Source: DATAEU01 sp046724395
GTDB lineage: Bacteria; Actinomycetota; UBA4738; HRBIN12
Assembly (NCBI GenBank): GCA_046724395.1
Contig: JBKOWM010000135.1
Span: forward strand, 1 to 16,506
Length of the DNA: 16,506 nt
Direction of reading: 5' to 3'
The stretch's first letter is position 1, and the number at the start of each line of letters is the position of its first letter. The notes under the pieces were generated by a model. It saw only the letters and a list, made by a program, of their open reading frames with translations, was not told the origin of the DNA and did no database searches. Below are positions 1 to 6,208 of the stretch, piece after piece. Position numbers and translations under genes: made by a program.

Positions 1-403
1 CCGCTGGCGCCGCGCGGCAGCCAGGGCCCGAATGCCTCGTCAGTGTTTGGCGCGTCCGGTGAACCGCCACGACCGGTGACGTCGAGTCCCGCGAGCTTCG
101 TCAGTGAGGTAATCGCGCTTCGACGTGCTCGCGCTCGTCACGATGCGTGGCCCTGTCGAGCGCCTCCCACTCGCGCGCCGCTGCTTCGCCCGCCGACGGT
201 CGAGGTCCCTACATGTTTCCACTGATGACGCCACGATACTGCGCACGAGGAGTCGCTTGCGACCAGGAGGCGCAGGCGTCCGGGCACGTGGGTGCTCGCT
301 ACAGACAACTCCTTGACACGCCGTTCCGTCCGTCGCGCTAACCCTCGGGAACCGATGGAGGAGCGCGGGTGTAGTGGATGCGTCGTCGCTGATGGGAGGA
401 CCG
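1..403. other. Left-edge stretch without a supported gene
   Basis: No reading frame here looks convincingly coding on either strand. A minus-strand frame at the extreme left edge (about positions 1-110) has protein-like composition but no ATG, GTG or TTG start after its upstream stop, so it could be the remnant or the beginning of a gene lying outside the window. The only other signal is a perfect TTGACA at 313-318, a candidate -35 element for the cupredoxin gene downstream. Confidence 0.4.
313..345 (+). promoter_or_regulatory. Possible promoter of the cupredoxin gene
   Basis: A consensus TTGACA lies at 313-318. The best -10 candidate is TAACCC at 339-344, but the spacer of 20 bases is too long and the last T is missing, so only the -35 half is good. 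A GGAACC at 349-354 could alternatively be an ECF-sigma -35 element. The site is 60-90 bases upstream of the ATG at 404. Confidence 0.3.
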
Positions 404-1003
404 ATGTTGAGGCGCATCCTGATGGTGGCTGTCCTTTCGCTCGGCCCTGTCGTGCTCGTTTCCGCCCCAGCCGCCGCCGGTGGCGGCTGCGCCGAGGTCA
501 CATCGGGACATAGCGCGGCGGTTGACCTAAAGGGTCTGTGCATCTTCCCGACGCTCGTGCGGGTGCCTGGCGGCGGTGGCGAGGTGACGTTCACCAATTA
601 CGACGAGGTCAACCACGTTGTCGTCGGCGCCGGCTTCGCGTGGGGGAGCGACGGGATCATGCACCAGGGCGACTCGTTCACGGCGCAATTCTCGCGCGAC
701 GGTGTGTACCCCTTTCAGTGTTACCTGCATCCAGGGATGTCGGGCGCGGTGCTCGTGGGCGACGCCAACGGCCACGGAGCCGCGACCTCCGGCGGCGTGA
801 CCGTGCCGGTTCCGTCGGACGTCGTGGTGACGCCCTCGTCCGTCAGCGTCGTGAACGGTGAATCTCAGACGACATCGGGGGAAGAGCGATGGTGGCTCCT
901 CGGTCTGGGAGGACTGGTGCTCGCGGCGGCTGTGGTGATCGCGGTGTGGCGGCCGAGGGTCAGGGATTCGAAGGCGCCCGAAGGTCCGGCTGCGGGAGCC
1001 TAA
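404..1003 (+). CDS. Membrane-anchored cupredoxin (plastocyanin/amicyanin-like copper protein)
   Basis: A 199-aa exported blue-copper protein, probably an extracytoplasmic electron carrier or copper-binding protein. The N-terminus is a signal peptide (MLRRIL, hydrophobic core, then an Ala-rich cleavage region near residue 25). The cupredoxin domain spans about residues 35-120, with likely copper ligands His71 (in TNYDEVNHVV) and Cys106, His109 and Met112 in CYLHPGM. The short C-x2-H-x2-M spacing is the amicyanin type; plastocyanins have C-x2-H-x4-M. A Ser/Thr/Val-rich linker leads to a C-terminal transmembrane helix (about 163-183) followed by RPRVR, so the domain should sit outside, tethered to the membrane. 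The ATG at 404 is chosen because GGGAGGA precedes it at 394-400 and the signal peptide begins there; in-frame ATGs at 374 and 392 are possible. No redox partner gene is adjacent. Fold confident; partner unknown. Confidence 0.85.
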   Translation: MLRRILMVAVLSLGPVVLVSAPAAAGGGCAEVTSGHSAAVDLKGLCIFPTLVRVPGGGGEVTFTNYDEVNHVVVGAGFAWGSDGIMHQGDSFTAQFSRDGVYPFQCYLHPGMSGAVLVGDANGHGAATSGGVTVPVPSDVVVTPSSVSVVNGESQTTSGEERWWLLGLGGLVLAAAVVIAVWRPRVRDSKAPEGPAAGA

Positions 1004-1014
1004 GCTTGCGAAGC

Positions 1015-1031
1015 GCCGTCGTCGCGACGGC
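1015..1031. terminator. Perfect hairpin between convergent genes
   Basis: GCCGTCG-TCG-CGACGGC forms a perfect 7-bp stem with a 3-base loop, starting 12 bases after the cupredoxin stop. It lies between convergent genes ending at 1003 (+) and 1084 (-), so it could end transcripts from both sides. There is no T-tract, so the terminator call is inferred from the stem and its position. Confidence 0.45.
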
Positions 1032-1083
1032 GGCGCCTCGGAGCGCACGCGAACGACCTCGGCGAATCTATGACGACGTCGCT

Positions 1084-1596
1084 TCAACCTCGCCGCGCGC
1101 TCGCCGCAAGGCGATCCTTTACCCGCTTGGTCGCGCTCGTCGCCGTGCGGTACTTGCCCGCTTGTCCCCCGCGAATTTGGGGGAAGCGGTGGGTTCCTCT
1201 TGGCTCGGTCGTAATCGTGCCGACGCTCGTGGGTGGGTTGATGCTGCTCTCATCAAGAGTGATCGCGGTGACGCGGGTCGTCGTGGCCGGACCCGGATCC
1301 ACGACGAAGCGTCTCGTCTTCTCGTTGAACCAGACGCCGTACACGATGCCGTCGAGGATGACGGGCCGATCCGCCCACACCCCCCGGTCGTTCCCCAGCG
1401 CAAAGTATTTGCGCAAGCGAGCCTCGAAGGTCTGCATGTCCTCGATCGCATCGCCGCGCGTCAGGCATGAGGCGACGTAGGCCGCATACATCGCCGCGAG
1501 CGGTACGCAGTGCATCCTGCCCACGCCGGCTCGGAGCTTCGATCGGTCGTCCTCCCTCGATTCCGCGGCTTGAAGGCGTACCTTGGTGATCCCCAC
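1084..1596 (-). CDS. Hypothetical protein, 170 aa
   Basis: I do not recognise this protein. It is called a gene because its GTG start at 1596 has a good Shine-Dalgarno AGAGGGGG eight bases upstream (1605-1612) and because its middle (about residues 45-110) has ordinary soluble-protein composition, including YFALGNDRGVW and GIVYGVWFNEKTRRFVVDPG. There is no signal peptide or transmembrane helix. The C-terminal 40 residues are rich in Arg, Thr and Gly and look less constrained, so the true end might have been extended by a frameshift. It stands alone, converging with the cupredoxin gene. A perfect inverted repeat about 73 bases upstream of the start (1669-1689) may be an operator for it. A later in-frame ATG (MHCVPLAAM, about residue 28) is an alternative start. 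Confidence 0.55.
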   Translation of the reverse strand: MGITKVRLQAAESREDDRSKLRAGVGRMHCVPLAAMYAAYVASCLTRGDAIEDMQTFEARLRKYFALGNDRGVWADRPVILDGIVYGVWFNEKTRRFVVDPGPATTTRVTAITLDESSINPPTSVGTITTEPRGTHRFPQIRGGQAGKYRTATSATKRVKDRLAASARRG

Positions 1597-1668
1597 GGTT
1601 GTGACCCCCTCTACACAGGTGGTTGCGCCCCGACGCTATGGCTCCGCCTCCTGGCGCAATGTGGCGCG

Positions 1669-1689
1669 CGTCACAAATCGGGTGTGACG
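1669..1689. promoter_or_regulatory. Perfect 7-7-7 palindrome, candidate operator
   Basis: CGTCACA and TGTGACG are exact inverted repeats separated by seven bases (AATCGGG). A third CGTCAC half-site follows at 1716-1721. The TCACA/TGTGA halves are those of CRP/FNR-type sites but in the reverse arrangement, so no regulator is assigned. It lies 73 bases upstream of the 170-aa gene's start codon, where a transcription factor could act. It could also fold as an RNA hairpin, but has no T-tract. Confidence 0.4.
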
Positions 1690-1936
1690 TCCATCGCATC
1701 GCTCCATGCGCGAGGCGTCACTGTGCTCATCCGTTCGATTGGCGCCGAGAGATCGAGAAGATCCCGCCCGCCCCCATGCCGAAGCCGCCTGTTCCATGCC
1801 GAACCTCCAACCCCAAGAACAAGCGGGGGCGTTTCGTCCAGGCCGGCGCTGAACCAGCGCTCAAGGGCGTCCAGCGTTGGAGAGAGAGGTCCGAAAGAAG
1901 GTCGGGCGGCCTCGTTTGTCCCACGGCTCGTCCGGC

Positions 1937-1942
1937 TAATAC
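1937..1942 (+). promoter_or_regulatory. Possible -10 box of the DUF2254 gene
   Basis: TAATAC lies seven bases upstream of the ATG at 1950, which would give a leaderless or near-leaderless mRNA. The final T of TANNNT is absent. A weak -35 (TTGTCC, 1916-1921) sits 15 bases upstream. Confidence 0.3.
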
Positions 1943-1949
1943 GCGTGGC

Positions 1950-3179
1950 ATGTGCCGTGTCCGATTCTTGCTCGCTCATAGGCTCAAGACCAACCTCTGG
2001 GCGATCCCCTTCGCGTGCGCGCTCGCGGGCATCGGACTGTCGTTGGTGACGGTCTGGATCGATCGATCCGTGGACGAGCCAATCATCCCAACGTCGATTA
2101 CCGGAGACCCGAACGCGGCGCTCACGATCCTCTCTACCGTTGCCGCCTCGATGGTCTCTTTGACGGCGCTCGTCCTGACCATTACATCCGTTGTCGTGCA
2201 GCTGGCAATCGGCCAGTTCTCACCCCGCAGCATCCGCCCATTCCTAGAGGACCGACCCAGCCAGTTCGCGATCGGTGTATTCGTGGGGGCGTTTGCGCAC
2301 GCGATGTTCGCGATGCGGGAGGTCCACTCGTTCTCGCGGGACGGTTCCGTACCGGGCGTCACAATCGTGGTTTCGTACGCGTTGATCTTCATCAGCGTCG
2401 TGGTCCTCGTGGCGTACGTGGATCACATCGCAAGCTCGCTCAAGGTTGATTCCATCATCGAGTCCGTATCCAAAGAGACCCGGCGTCTTCACGAGAAGCT
2501 GTACGCAAGGGAGGAGTCTCTGGACGGCTCGCGAAACGCCCGAGACGTGATCACAGCCGATCGAGCGGGTGTGGTGTTCAAAGTGGACCGTGAAGCGCTC
2601 GTCAAGGCCGCGACGGACGCCGACGTGACGCTGACGATGCCGAGTGGTGTCGGCGCGTTTGTGCCGGAGGGCGCCGCGTTGTTCCACATCGCCGGTGATC
2701 GCGACGGTCTCGACGTAGTGGCCGTTCGCAGGGCCGTCGTGATGGGGTCGGAGCGCACCATGGATGAGGACGGGACGTTTGGAGTGCAGACGCTAGTGGA
2801 CATCGCCGAGCGCTCGCTCACCGAAAGCTTCAACGACCAGACGACAGCCTCGCAGGTCGTCGACCGGCTGCACGACATTCTGCTCCGCTTGGCGCCGCGT
2901 CGGTTTCCCTCCGGACATTTCCGGGACGGGGGAGGGACGCTCCGTCTGGTGCTCCCCGAGGCTGGGTGGGACGACTATGTGCGGGTCGCGCTCGACGACA
3001 TCTCGCTGGCGGCAGCCCGATCACCTGCCGTTATGCAACGCATCCGCGAAGTACTCCAGGACTTGGTGCTCATCGTCCCACCAGACCGTCGAGAGGCGCT
3101 TGAAATCCGGCTTCGAAATCTCCCTGCCGATCCAAGGCTGGATAGCCACGACGACCTGGAGCAAGCGGGCAGGCGTTGA
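1950..3179 (+). CDS. DUF2254 family membrane protein
   Basis: A 409-aa integral membrane protein of the DUF2254 family, whose function is unknown. Four hydrophobic helices lie at about residues 17-38, 58-88, 104-124 and 135-158, followed by a long soluble C-terminal part (160-409). The family hallmark after helix 2 is visible as QLAIGQFSPRSIRPFLEDR (residues 84-102). Starting at the ATG at 1950 gives the usual family length of about 400 residues and a normal N-terminus (RLKTNLWAIPF leading into helix 1, then WIDR). No good Shine-Dalgarno is present, but TAATAC seven bases before the ATG would suit leaderless translation. The frame is open upstream to 1623, but that extension is not family-like. 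The next gene starts 63 bases downstream on the same strand and also encodes a small membrane protein. Family assignment is confident; role unknown. Confidence 0.88.
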   Translation: MCRVRFLLAHRLKTNLWAIPFACALAGIGLSLVTVWIDRSVDEPIIPTSITGDPNAALTILSTVAASMVSLTALVLTITSVVVQLAIGQFSPRSIRPFLEDRPSQFAIGVFVGAFAHAMFAMREVHSFSRDGSVPGVTIVVSYALIFISVVVLVAYVDHIASSLKVDSIIESVSKETRRLHEKLYAREESLDGSRNARDVITADRAGVVFKVDREALVKAATDADVTLTMPSGVGAFVPEGAALFHIAGDRDGLDVVAVRRAVVMGSERTMDEDGTFGVQTLVDIAERSLTESFNDQTTASQVVDRLHDILLRLAPRRFPSGHFRDGGGTLRLVLPEAGWDDYVRVALDDISLAAARSPAVMQRIREVLQDLVLIVPPDRREALEIRLRNLPADPRLDSHDDLEQAGRR

Positions 3180-3218
3180 TGCCCGCGGGCATGCGCGAGT
3201 CGGCGCTCGGCGGACGGG

Positions 3219-3224
3219 TACGAT
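3219..3224 (+). promoter_or_regulatory. Possible -10 box of the two-helix membrane protein gene
   Basis: TACGAT fits TANNNT. Transcription from about 3231 would give a 12-base leader that includes the AGGGA at 3231-3235, seven bases before the ATG at 3243. Confidence 0.35.
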
Positions 3225-3242
3225 CGCAGCAGGGAAGTGCGG

Positions 3243-3710
3243 ATGTCCGAGCCACGGTCACGCCGTTCCCGCCGACCGCGGTCCACGATCTCGTGGCCGC
3301 GCGTCGCAGCTCAGATCCTCTCGGCATCCGTTCTCGCGTGGGGCTGCGTCGGCGCGATCGTGCTCGCCGGAACCGGCCTCGGCCACCGGAGCGTCGGCTC
3401 GGCGTTGCAGCTCGCCTTGCCGATCGTGACCGTTCTCGCGCTTGTGGGCGGCATCACGGGTGTCGCGGGTACGCCGATCCCGCCGTCGCGCGACGTCGCC
3501 GGTGCGCTGCTCCGGAAATCGACGCACTTCGTCCACGACAGGTCTAGCCAACGGCGCCTCGCTCACGAAACCCTTGCGAGCAGGTCGTGGAGCGAGGCAA
3601 GGTGCCCGTGGTCGCGCCGCTCGCACAGCGAAATTGGATCGAAGTGGAACGCCTCTATCCCGGCAGTCGTTGCGCCGTCGACGTCGAAGCGGAGGCTGTC
3701 CCCGACGTGA
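3243..3710 (+). CDS. Small two-helix membrane protein with 3' end antisense to the HAD gene
   Basis: I do not recognise this protein. From the ATG at 3243 (AGGGA seven bases upstream) it encodes 155 aa: an Arg/Ser-rich N-terminus, two hydrophobic segments (about residues 21-44 and 51-75), a short Pro-containing linker and a basic tail. From about residue 108 on, the reading frame is antisense to the last 148 bases of the HAD-like gene, and the sequence there (rich in Ser, Arg and Trp) looks like a shadow frame. The original stop may therefore have been lost by frameshift or deletion, with only the first 100 residues under selection. A GTG at 3237 is an alternative start. It follows the DUF2254 gene on the same strand and may belong with it. 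Existence as a membrane protein is moderately supported; the C-terminus is doubtful. Confidence 0.5.
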   Translation: MSEPRSRRSRRPRSTISWPRVAAQILSASVLAWGCVGAIVLAGTGLGHRSVGSALQLALPIVTVLALVGGITGVAGTPIPPSRDVAGALLRKSTHFVHDRSSQRRLAHETLASRSWSEARCPWSRRSHSEIGSKWNASIPAVVAPSTSKRRLSPT

Positions 3711-4255
3711 ACCGCTTCGGTCGGCCGGACATCCATTGCTCGCAGGGCCATGTCGAAGATGCGCGGGTCGGGCTTCTCGATGCCGACGACTCCCGATACG
3801 ACGATGGCATCGACGTCGACTCCCGGTCCGTCGCCGACTTGGCAGATGCCGAGCTCTCGGAGTTCGGCCTCCAACACGTCGTGAGAGTTCGAGACGAGCG
3901 CCACGCCCATTCCGGCCGCACGCAGTAGGCGCAACGCCGTGATGGAATCTTCGACGGGCTGCGTCCACGTGCGCGAACCGGGCGTGAAGACGGCCTGGAA
4001 CGCGGCGACGGCGGGTTCGATCCTGTCGGCGGGGACCGCCAGCGCCCGCGCGAACGCCGACCAGTAGCTCTCCACGGCCTGCTGTCCGGTAGAACCGACC
4101 TCATCGGCGGCGCCGATCGCGTGGTACTCGGCTTGATCGATGAGCGACTCATCCGGCTCGAACCCAACGAGGGAAAGTGCCTTCCGCACGGCCTCGTGAC
4201 CTGGCAAGAGCAGGACGCCACCCACATCGAGAAGCAAGGCGGCGGCTCTGTTCAC
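3563..4255 (-). CDS. HAD-superfamily hydrolase (phosphatase-like)
   Basis: A 230-aa cytoplasmic haloacid dehalogenase-superfamily protein, probably a small-molecule phosphatase of unknown substrate. Motif I is LLLDVGGVLLL with nucleophile Asp10; the usual second Asp of DxD is Gly12, a DxGGV variant also seen in other HAD subfamilies. Motif II is ALVSNS (about residues 118-123), motif III the Lys of GIEKPDPRIF, and motif IV GDSLRFDVDGA with its acidic pair. The insert between motifs I and II is a helical cap (subfamily I). Length is normal. The start is a GTG at 4255; no Shine-Dalgarno is seen, but CAGAAT lies six bases upstream on the minus strand, which suits a leaderless mRNA. It is divergent from the methyltransferase gene, and its 3' end overlaps the small membrane protein gene by 148 bases. 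Superfamily is confident; substrate is not predictable, and dehalogenase activity is not excluded. Confidence 0.88.
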   Translation of the reverse strand: MNRAAALLLDVGGVLLLPGHEAVRKALSLVGFEPDESLIDQAEYHAIGAADEVGSTGQQAVESYWSAFARALAVPADRIEPAVAAFQAVFTPGSRTWTQPVEDSITALRLLRAAGMGVALVSNSHDVLEAELRELGICQVGDGPGVDVDAIVVSGVVGIEKPDPRIFDMALRAMDVRPTEAVHVGDSLRFDVDGATTAGIEAFHFDPISLCERRDHGHLASLHDLLARVS

Positions 4256-4261
4256 CCGTCG

Positions 4262-4267
4262 ATTCTG
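4262..4267 (-). promoter_or_regulatory. Possible -10 box of the HAD gene
   Basis: On the minus strand CAGAAT is followed by six bases and then the GTG start (4255). It differs from TANNNT only at the first base, and the spacing is that of leaderless genes elsewhere in the window. Confidence 0.35.
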
Positions 4268-4280
4268 CTATTCGATCCCC

Positions 4281-4286
4281 TATGGT
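4281..4286 (+). promoter_or_regulatory. Possible -10 box of the methyltransferase gene
   Basis: TATGGT fits TANNNT and would start transcription near 4293, about ten bases before the ATG at 4303. With the HAD -10 box at 4262-4267 on the other strand this makes a compact divergent promoter region. Confidence 0.3.
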
Positions 4287-4302
4287 CCATTGTCTGGGAA
4301 AG

Positions 4303-4920
4303 ATGGATCAGCAGGCCTGGAACGCGCGCACGCGACGACTGCTCGAAGAACCCTACCTCCGGGCGCGGACAGGACCTGGGGGCTCGGGGTGCGGACACGC
4401 CGACGCCGGCTGGAAACGACGTCACCGCCCTCTCGTTGAGGCGTTCCATCGAGGCGGATCGTGGCTCGACGTTGGCTGCGCCAACGGTTACCTCCTGGAG
4501 ACCCTGCCGAGCTGGGTCGCAAGGCGTGGCCTCACGCTCGAGCCGTTCGGCCTTGAGCTCATGGCTTCTGTGGCCGACCTCGCCCGGGCACGGCTTCCGC
4601 ATCTCGCCGGGTGCATCGACACCGGCGACGTGACGGAGTGGGAGCCCCTGCGGCGATGGACGTTCGTGACGGCGCTGGTGGACGCGGTTCCGCCCGGCGG
4701 ACGGTCTGGCCTCCTCCGCCGTCTCCTCGACCGGTTCGCGGAGCGGGACGGGCGCGTCATCCTGAGCTCCTATGGGAGCTCTCGGCGTCGCGCACCGGCC
4801 GAGGCCGTTGCCGACCGGGTGAGAGCGGAGGGGTTCGATGTGACGGGTTCCGCAGAGGCGCGCTCGGTCGGAGGAGTCATCGTGACGTCGACAGCCTGGA
4901 TCGATGCACATTGCGACTAA
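4303..4920 (+). CDS. Class I SAM-dependent methyltransferase
   Basis: A 205-aa cytoplasmic methyltransferase transferring the methyl group of S-adenosylmethionine to an unknown acceptor. The SAM-binding motif I is WLDVGCANGYLL (about residues 54-65), followed by an acidic residue at the end of strand 2 (GLELM, Glu85), the motif IV-like TFVTALVDAVPPGGR (120-134) and the later strand RVILSSYGS (151-159). These are the landmarks of the Rossmann-like class I fold. Length suits a bare catalytic domain with a short N-terminal helix. The ATG at 4303 is preceded by GGGAAAG, a weak ribosome-binding site at short spacing; an ATG at 4282 would add seven residues, and the frame is open further upstream but antisense to the HAD gene. 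It is divergent from the HAD gene and followed by the 57-aa gene. Fold confident; substrate unknown. Confidence 0.87.
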   Translation: MDQQAWNARTRRLLEEPYLRARTGPGGSGCGHADAGWKRRHRPLVEAFHRGGSWLDVGCANGYLLETLPSWVARRGLTLEPFGLELMASVADLARARLPHLAGCIDTGDVTEWEPLRRWTFVTALVDAVPPGGRSGLLRRLLDRFAERDGRVILSSYGSSRRRAPAEAVADRVRAEGFDVTGSAEARSVGGVIVTSTAWIDAHCD

Positions 4921-4956
4921 TGGAAGGCAGTGCCAGCGTGATCCTTCCGCTCGCTC

Positions 4957-4962
4957 TAGACT
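4957..4962 (+). promoter_or_regulatory. -10 box for a leaderless 57-aa gene
   Basis: TAGACT (TANNNT) is followed by exactly six bases and then the GTG at 4969, so transcription would start on or next to the start codon. No clear -35 is visible. Confidence 0.42.
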
Positions 4963-4968
4963 CGAGGT

Positions 4969-5142
4969 GTGGAACTCTCCCGCGAGGGTCGTCTCAGTCG
5001 TTGGTGGCGTCGTCAGACGAATCGGAAGAGGCGGTGCGAGCCGGGCGGATGGGATTTTCCTGGCGAAAGTGGGGTACGCGAGCCTCGCCGGCCGCTCCCG
5101 TTCGCAGGTGCAGGCGCGATCGCGCTCCCGCTCGACAATTAG
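4969..5142 (+). CDS. Small basic protein, 57 aa
   Basis: A short open frame starting with GTG directly downstream of a TAGACT -10 box. It encodes a very basic N-terminal half (SRWWRRQTNRKRR) and a Gly/Pro-rich second half (CEPGGWDFPGESGVREPRRP, then a small-residue hydrophobic tail ending PLDN). The three Trp, the single Cys and the Gly-Gly-Trp-Asp-Phe-Pro stretch look composed rather than random. I recognise no family. There is no transmembrane helix. A nucleic-acid- or membrane-surface-binding role could be guessed from the charge, but nothing shows it. It ends 20 bases before a short hairpin followed by a T-rich stretch. The tight promoter-start-stop-hairpin layout is the main support; a non-coding transcript is the alternative. 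Confidence 0.42.
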   Translation: MELSREGRLSRWWRRQTNRKRRCEPGGWDFPGESGVREPRRPLPFAGAGAIALPLDN

Positions 5143-5144
5143 CG

Positions 5145-5162
5145 CCCGCCTGTCGGGATTTT
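5145..5162 (+). terminator. Weak hairpin with T-tract after the 57-aa gene
   Basis: CCCG-N5-CGGG is followed by ATTTT and further Ts, three bases after the stop codon of the 57-aa frame. The stem is only 4 bp, but T-runs are rare in this GC-rich sequence. The stretch from here to 5423 holds no gene I can support. Confidence 0.3.
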
Positions 5163-5423
5163 GTGTTTGCTACCAACGGCTCGTCTCCGATGACGTCGAG
5201 ACGCGCGTCGGTTCACGCACATCGAAGCCTGCGACGCGGCAGACCGGCCGCCGTGTGCGAGCCGCCCAGGCGACCCGGCACGATATGGATCACGGCTCCT
5301 CGCGTTCCGGTATTTCAGTGTGAAGGTGTTTCGGAAACGTCGCTCGTGCGCTGACTCATGGATGAACTGCAGAGCGTGCCCGTCGCTCTTGCCCTCGGTC
5401 GCTGCGGATGTCAGCGTTCGACC

Positions 5424-5982
5424 ATGCCGAGCTCCAACGGCGTCGACCCAGTGACGGCCGACCATGTCGGCGAGTTCAGGCGTCAAGTCATGGCCAACGG
5501 CCGCGTCGTCGCGCGGGCGGACAACCACGCACGGCATCTGTTCCCTGTCGCGATCGGACCCGAGGAGGGAGAGGGCACTACTCGCTCGCGTCGTGGACGA
5601 GCGGGCGCACCGAACGCTGGAGTCCGGGCTCGGCTTTGGCATCTCGACATTGTTTGTATGCCAGGGCCTCCTAGCGAACGGCGCAGATGGTCGGCACGTC
5701 GCAGCGGACCCCTTCCAGTTCGAGTCGCCACCCCTGCATGCCACGACCTACGCCGGCGTGGGGCTTCAGCTTCTAGAGGAGGCTGGTGTTCGCACTCTCG
5801 TCGAGTTCTACCCCGAGGAGTCCCAGATCGTCTTCCCGCGACTGCTCGCGGAGGGGAGGGAATCGAACCTCGGCTGGGCCAGGCAGGACGGAGGGCGAGA
5901 AGGCGTCCACGAGTGGGCGATCCTCAGAACTGGTTCGCGCGACGTGTTCCTGCGACCGTACACCGATTTCGTCGGGTTCTAG
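5424..5982 (+). pseudogene. Decayed class I SAM methyltransferase (frameshift plus internal deletion)
   Basis: Remnant of a SAM-dependent methyltransferase of the Methyltransf_24-like type. The first part reads from the ATG at 5424 in one frame (MPSSNGVDPVTADHVGEF to LFPVAIGPEEGE); from 5575 the protein continues one frame over with ALLARVVDERAHRT. One extra G in the GGG at 5573-5575 explains the break, since removing it joins the two halves smoothly. The SAM motif I is visible as LESGLGFGIST, followed by FVCQGLLANG and VEFYPEESQIVFPRLLAEGR. Related proteins, as I recall the family, continue with a motif containing VDGNHRFD and a PGG strand. Here the sequence jumps at about 5862-5868 to NLGW and a C-terminal HEWAILRT segment, so roughly 50 residues seem missing. 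Two independent lesions favour a real pseudogene over a sequencing error. The C-terminus ends normally at a TAG. Confidence 0.7.
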
Positions 5983-6195
5983 CCTGTCTAGGCCACCAGC
6001 TCACGAAGCGCAAGGGACCGAAGCCACCCCAGATTGGTGGTCCGGTCTTGATCGAAGGCGCTGGCTCCTCGACGGCCGTACGGGACTCCGTGTCGCAGTG
6101 GGGACATCATGGCGCCTTCCCGAAGCCGTTCACCGCATAGGGGCACGGGAACGTGTGGCGAGGGGATGAAATCTCTCCGGCCGGGCATACCTCAG

Positions 6196-6201
6196 TAATG
6201 T
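6196..6201 (+). promoter_or_regulatory. -10 box of a leaderless VOC gene
   Basis: TAATGT (TANNNT) is followed by seven bases and the ATG at 6209, so the mRNA would begin at or just before the start codon. No -35 element stands out. The stretch 5983-6195 between the pseudogene and this box holds nothing else I can support. Confidence 0.48.
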
Positions 6202-6208
6202 TGTCGGG

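Larger units (their letters stand above)
1597..1949. other. Intergenic stretch between divergent genes
   Basis: These 353 bases separate the 170-aa gene (minus) from the DUF2254 gene (plus). The frame of the DUF2254 gene stays open back to 1623, but the extra 109 residues are Arg/Pro-rich and unlike a family N-terminus. A 102-codon minus-strand frame (1979-1671) overlaps the DUF2254 start and lacks a ribosome-binding site. The supported contents are the palindrome at 1669-1689 and possible promoter elements near 1915-1942. Confidence 0.45.

Noticed and set aside
1..110. Protein-like minus-strand frame at the left edge
   Set aside because: There is no ATG, GTG or TTG between the upstream stop and the protein-like part, and it leaves the window, so it cannot be judged.
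1623..1949. 109-residue N-terminal extension of the DUF2254 protein
   Set aside because: Arg/Pro-rich and not hydrophobic, unlike family N-termini; the ATG at 1950 gives the normal length.
1671..1979. 102-codon minus-strand frame upstream of and overlapping the DUF2254 start
   Set aside because: No ribosome-binding site or -10 box fits its ATG, no motif is recognised, and it overlaps the DUF2254 N-terminus.
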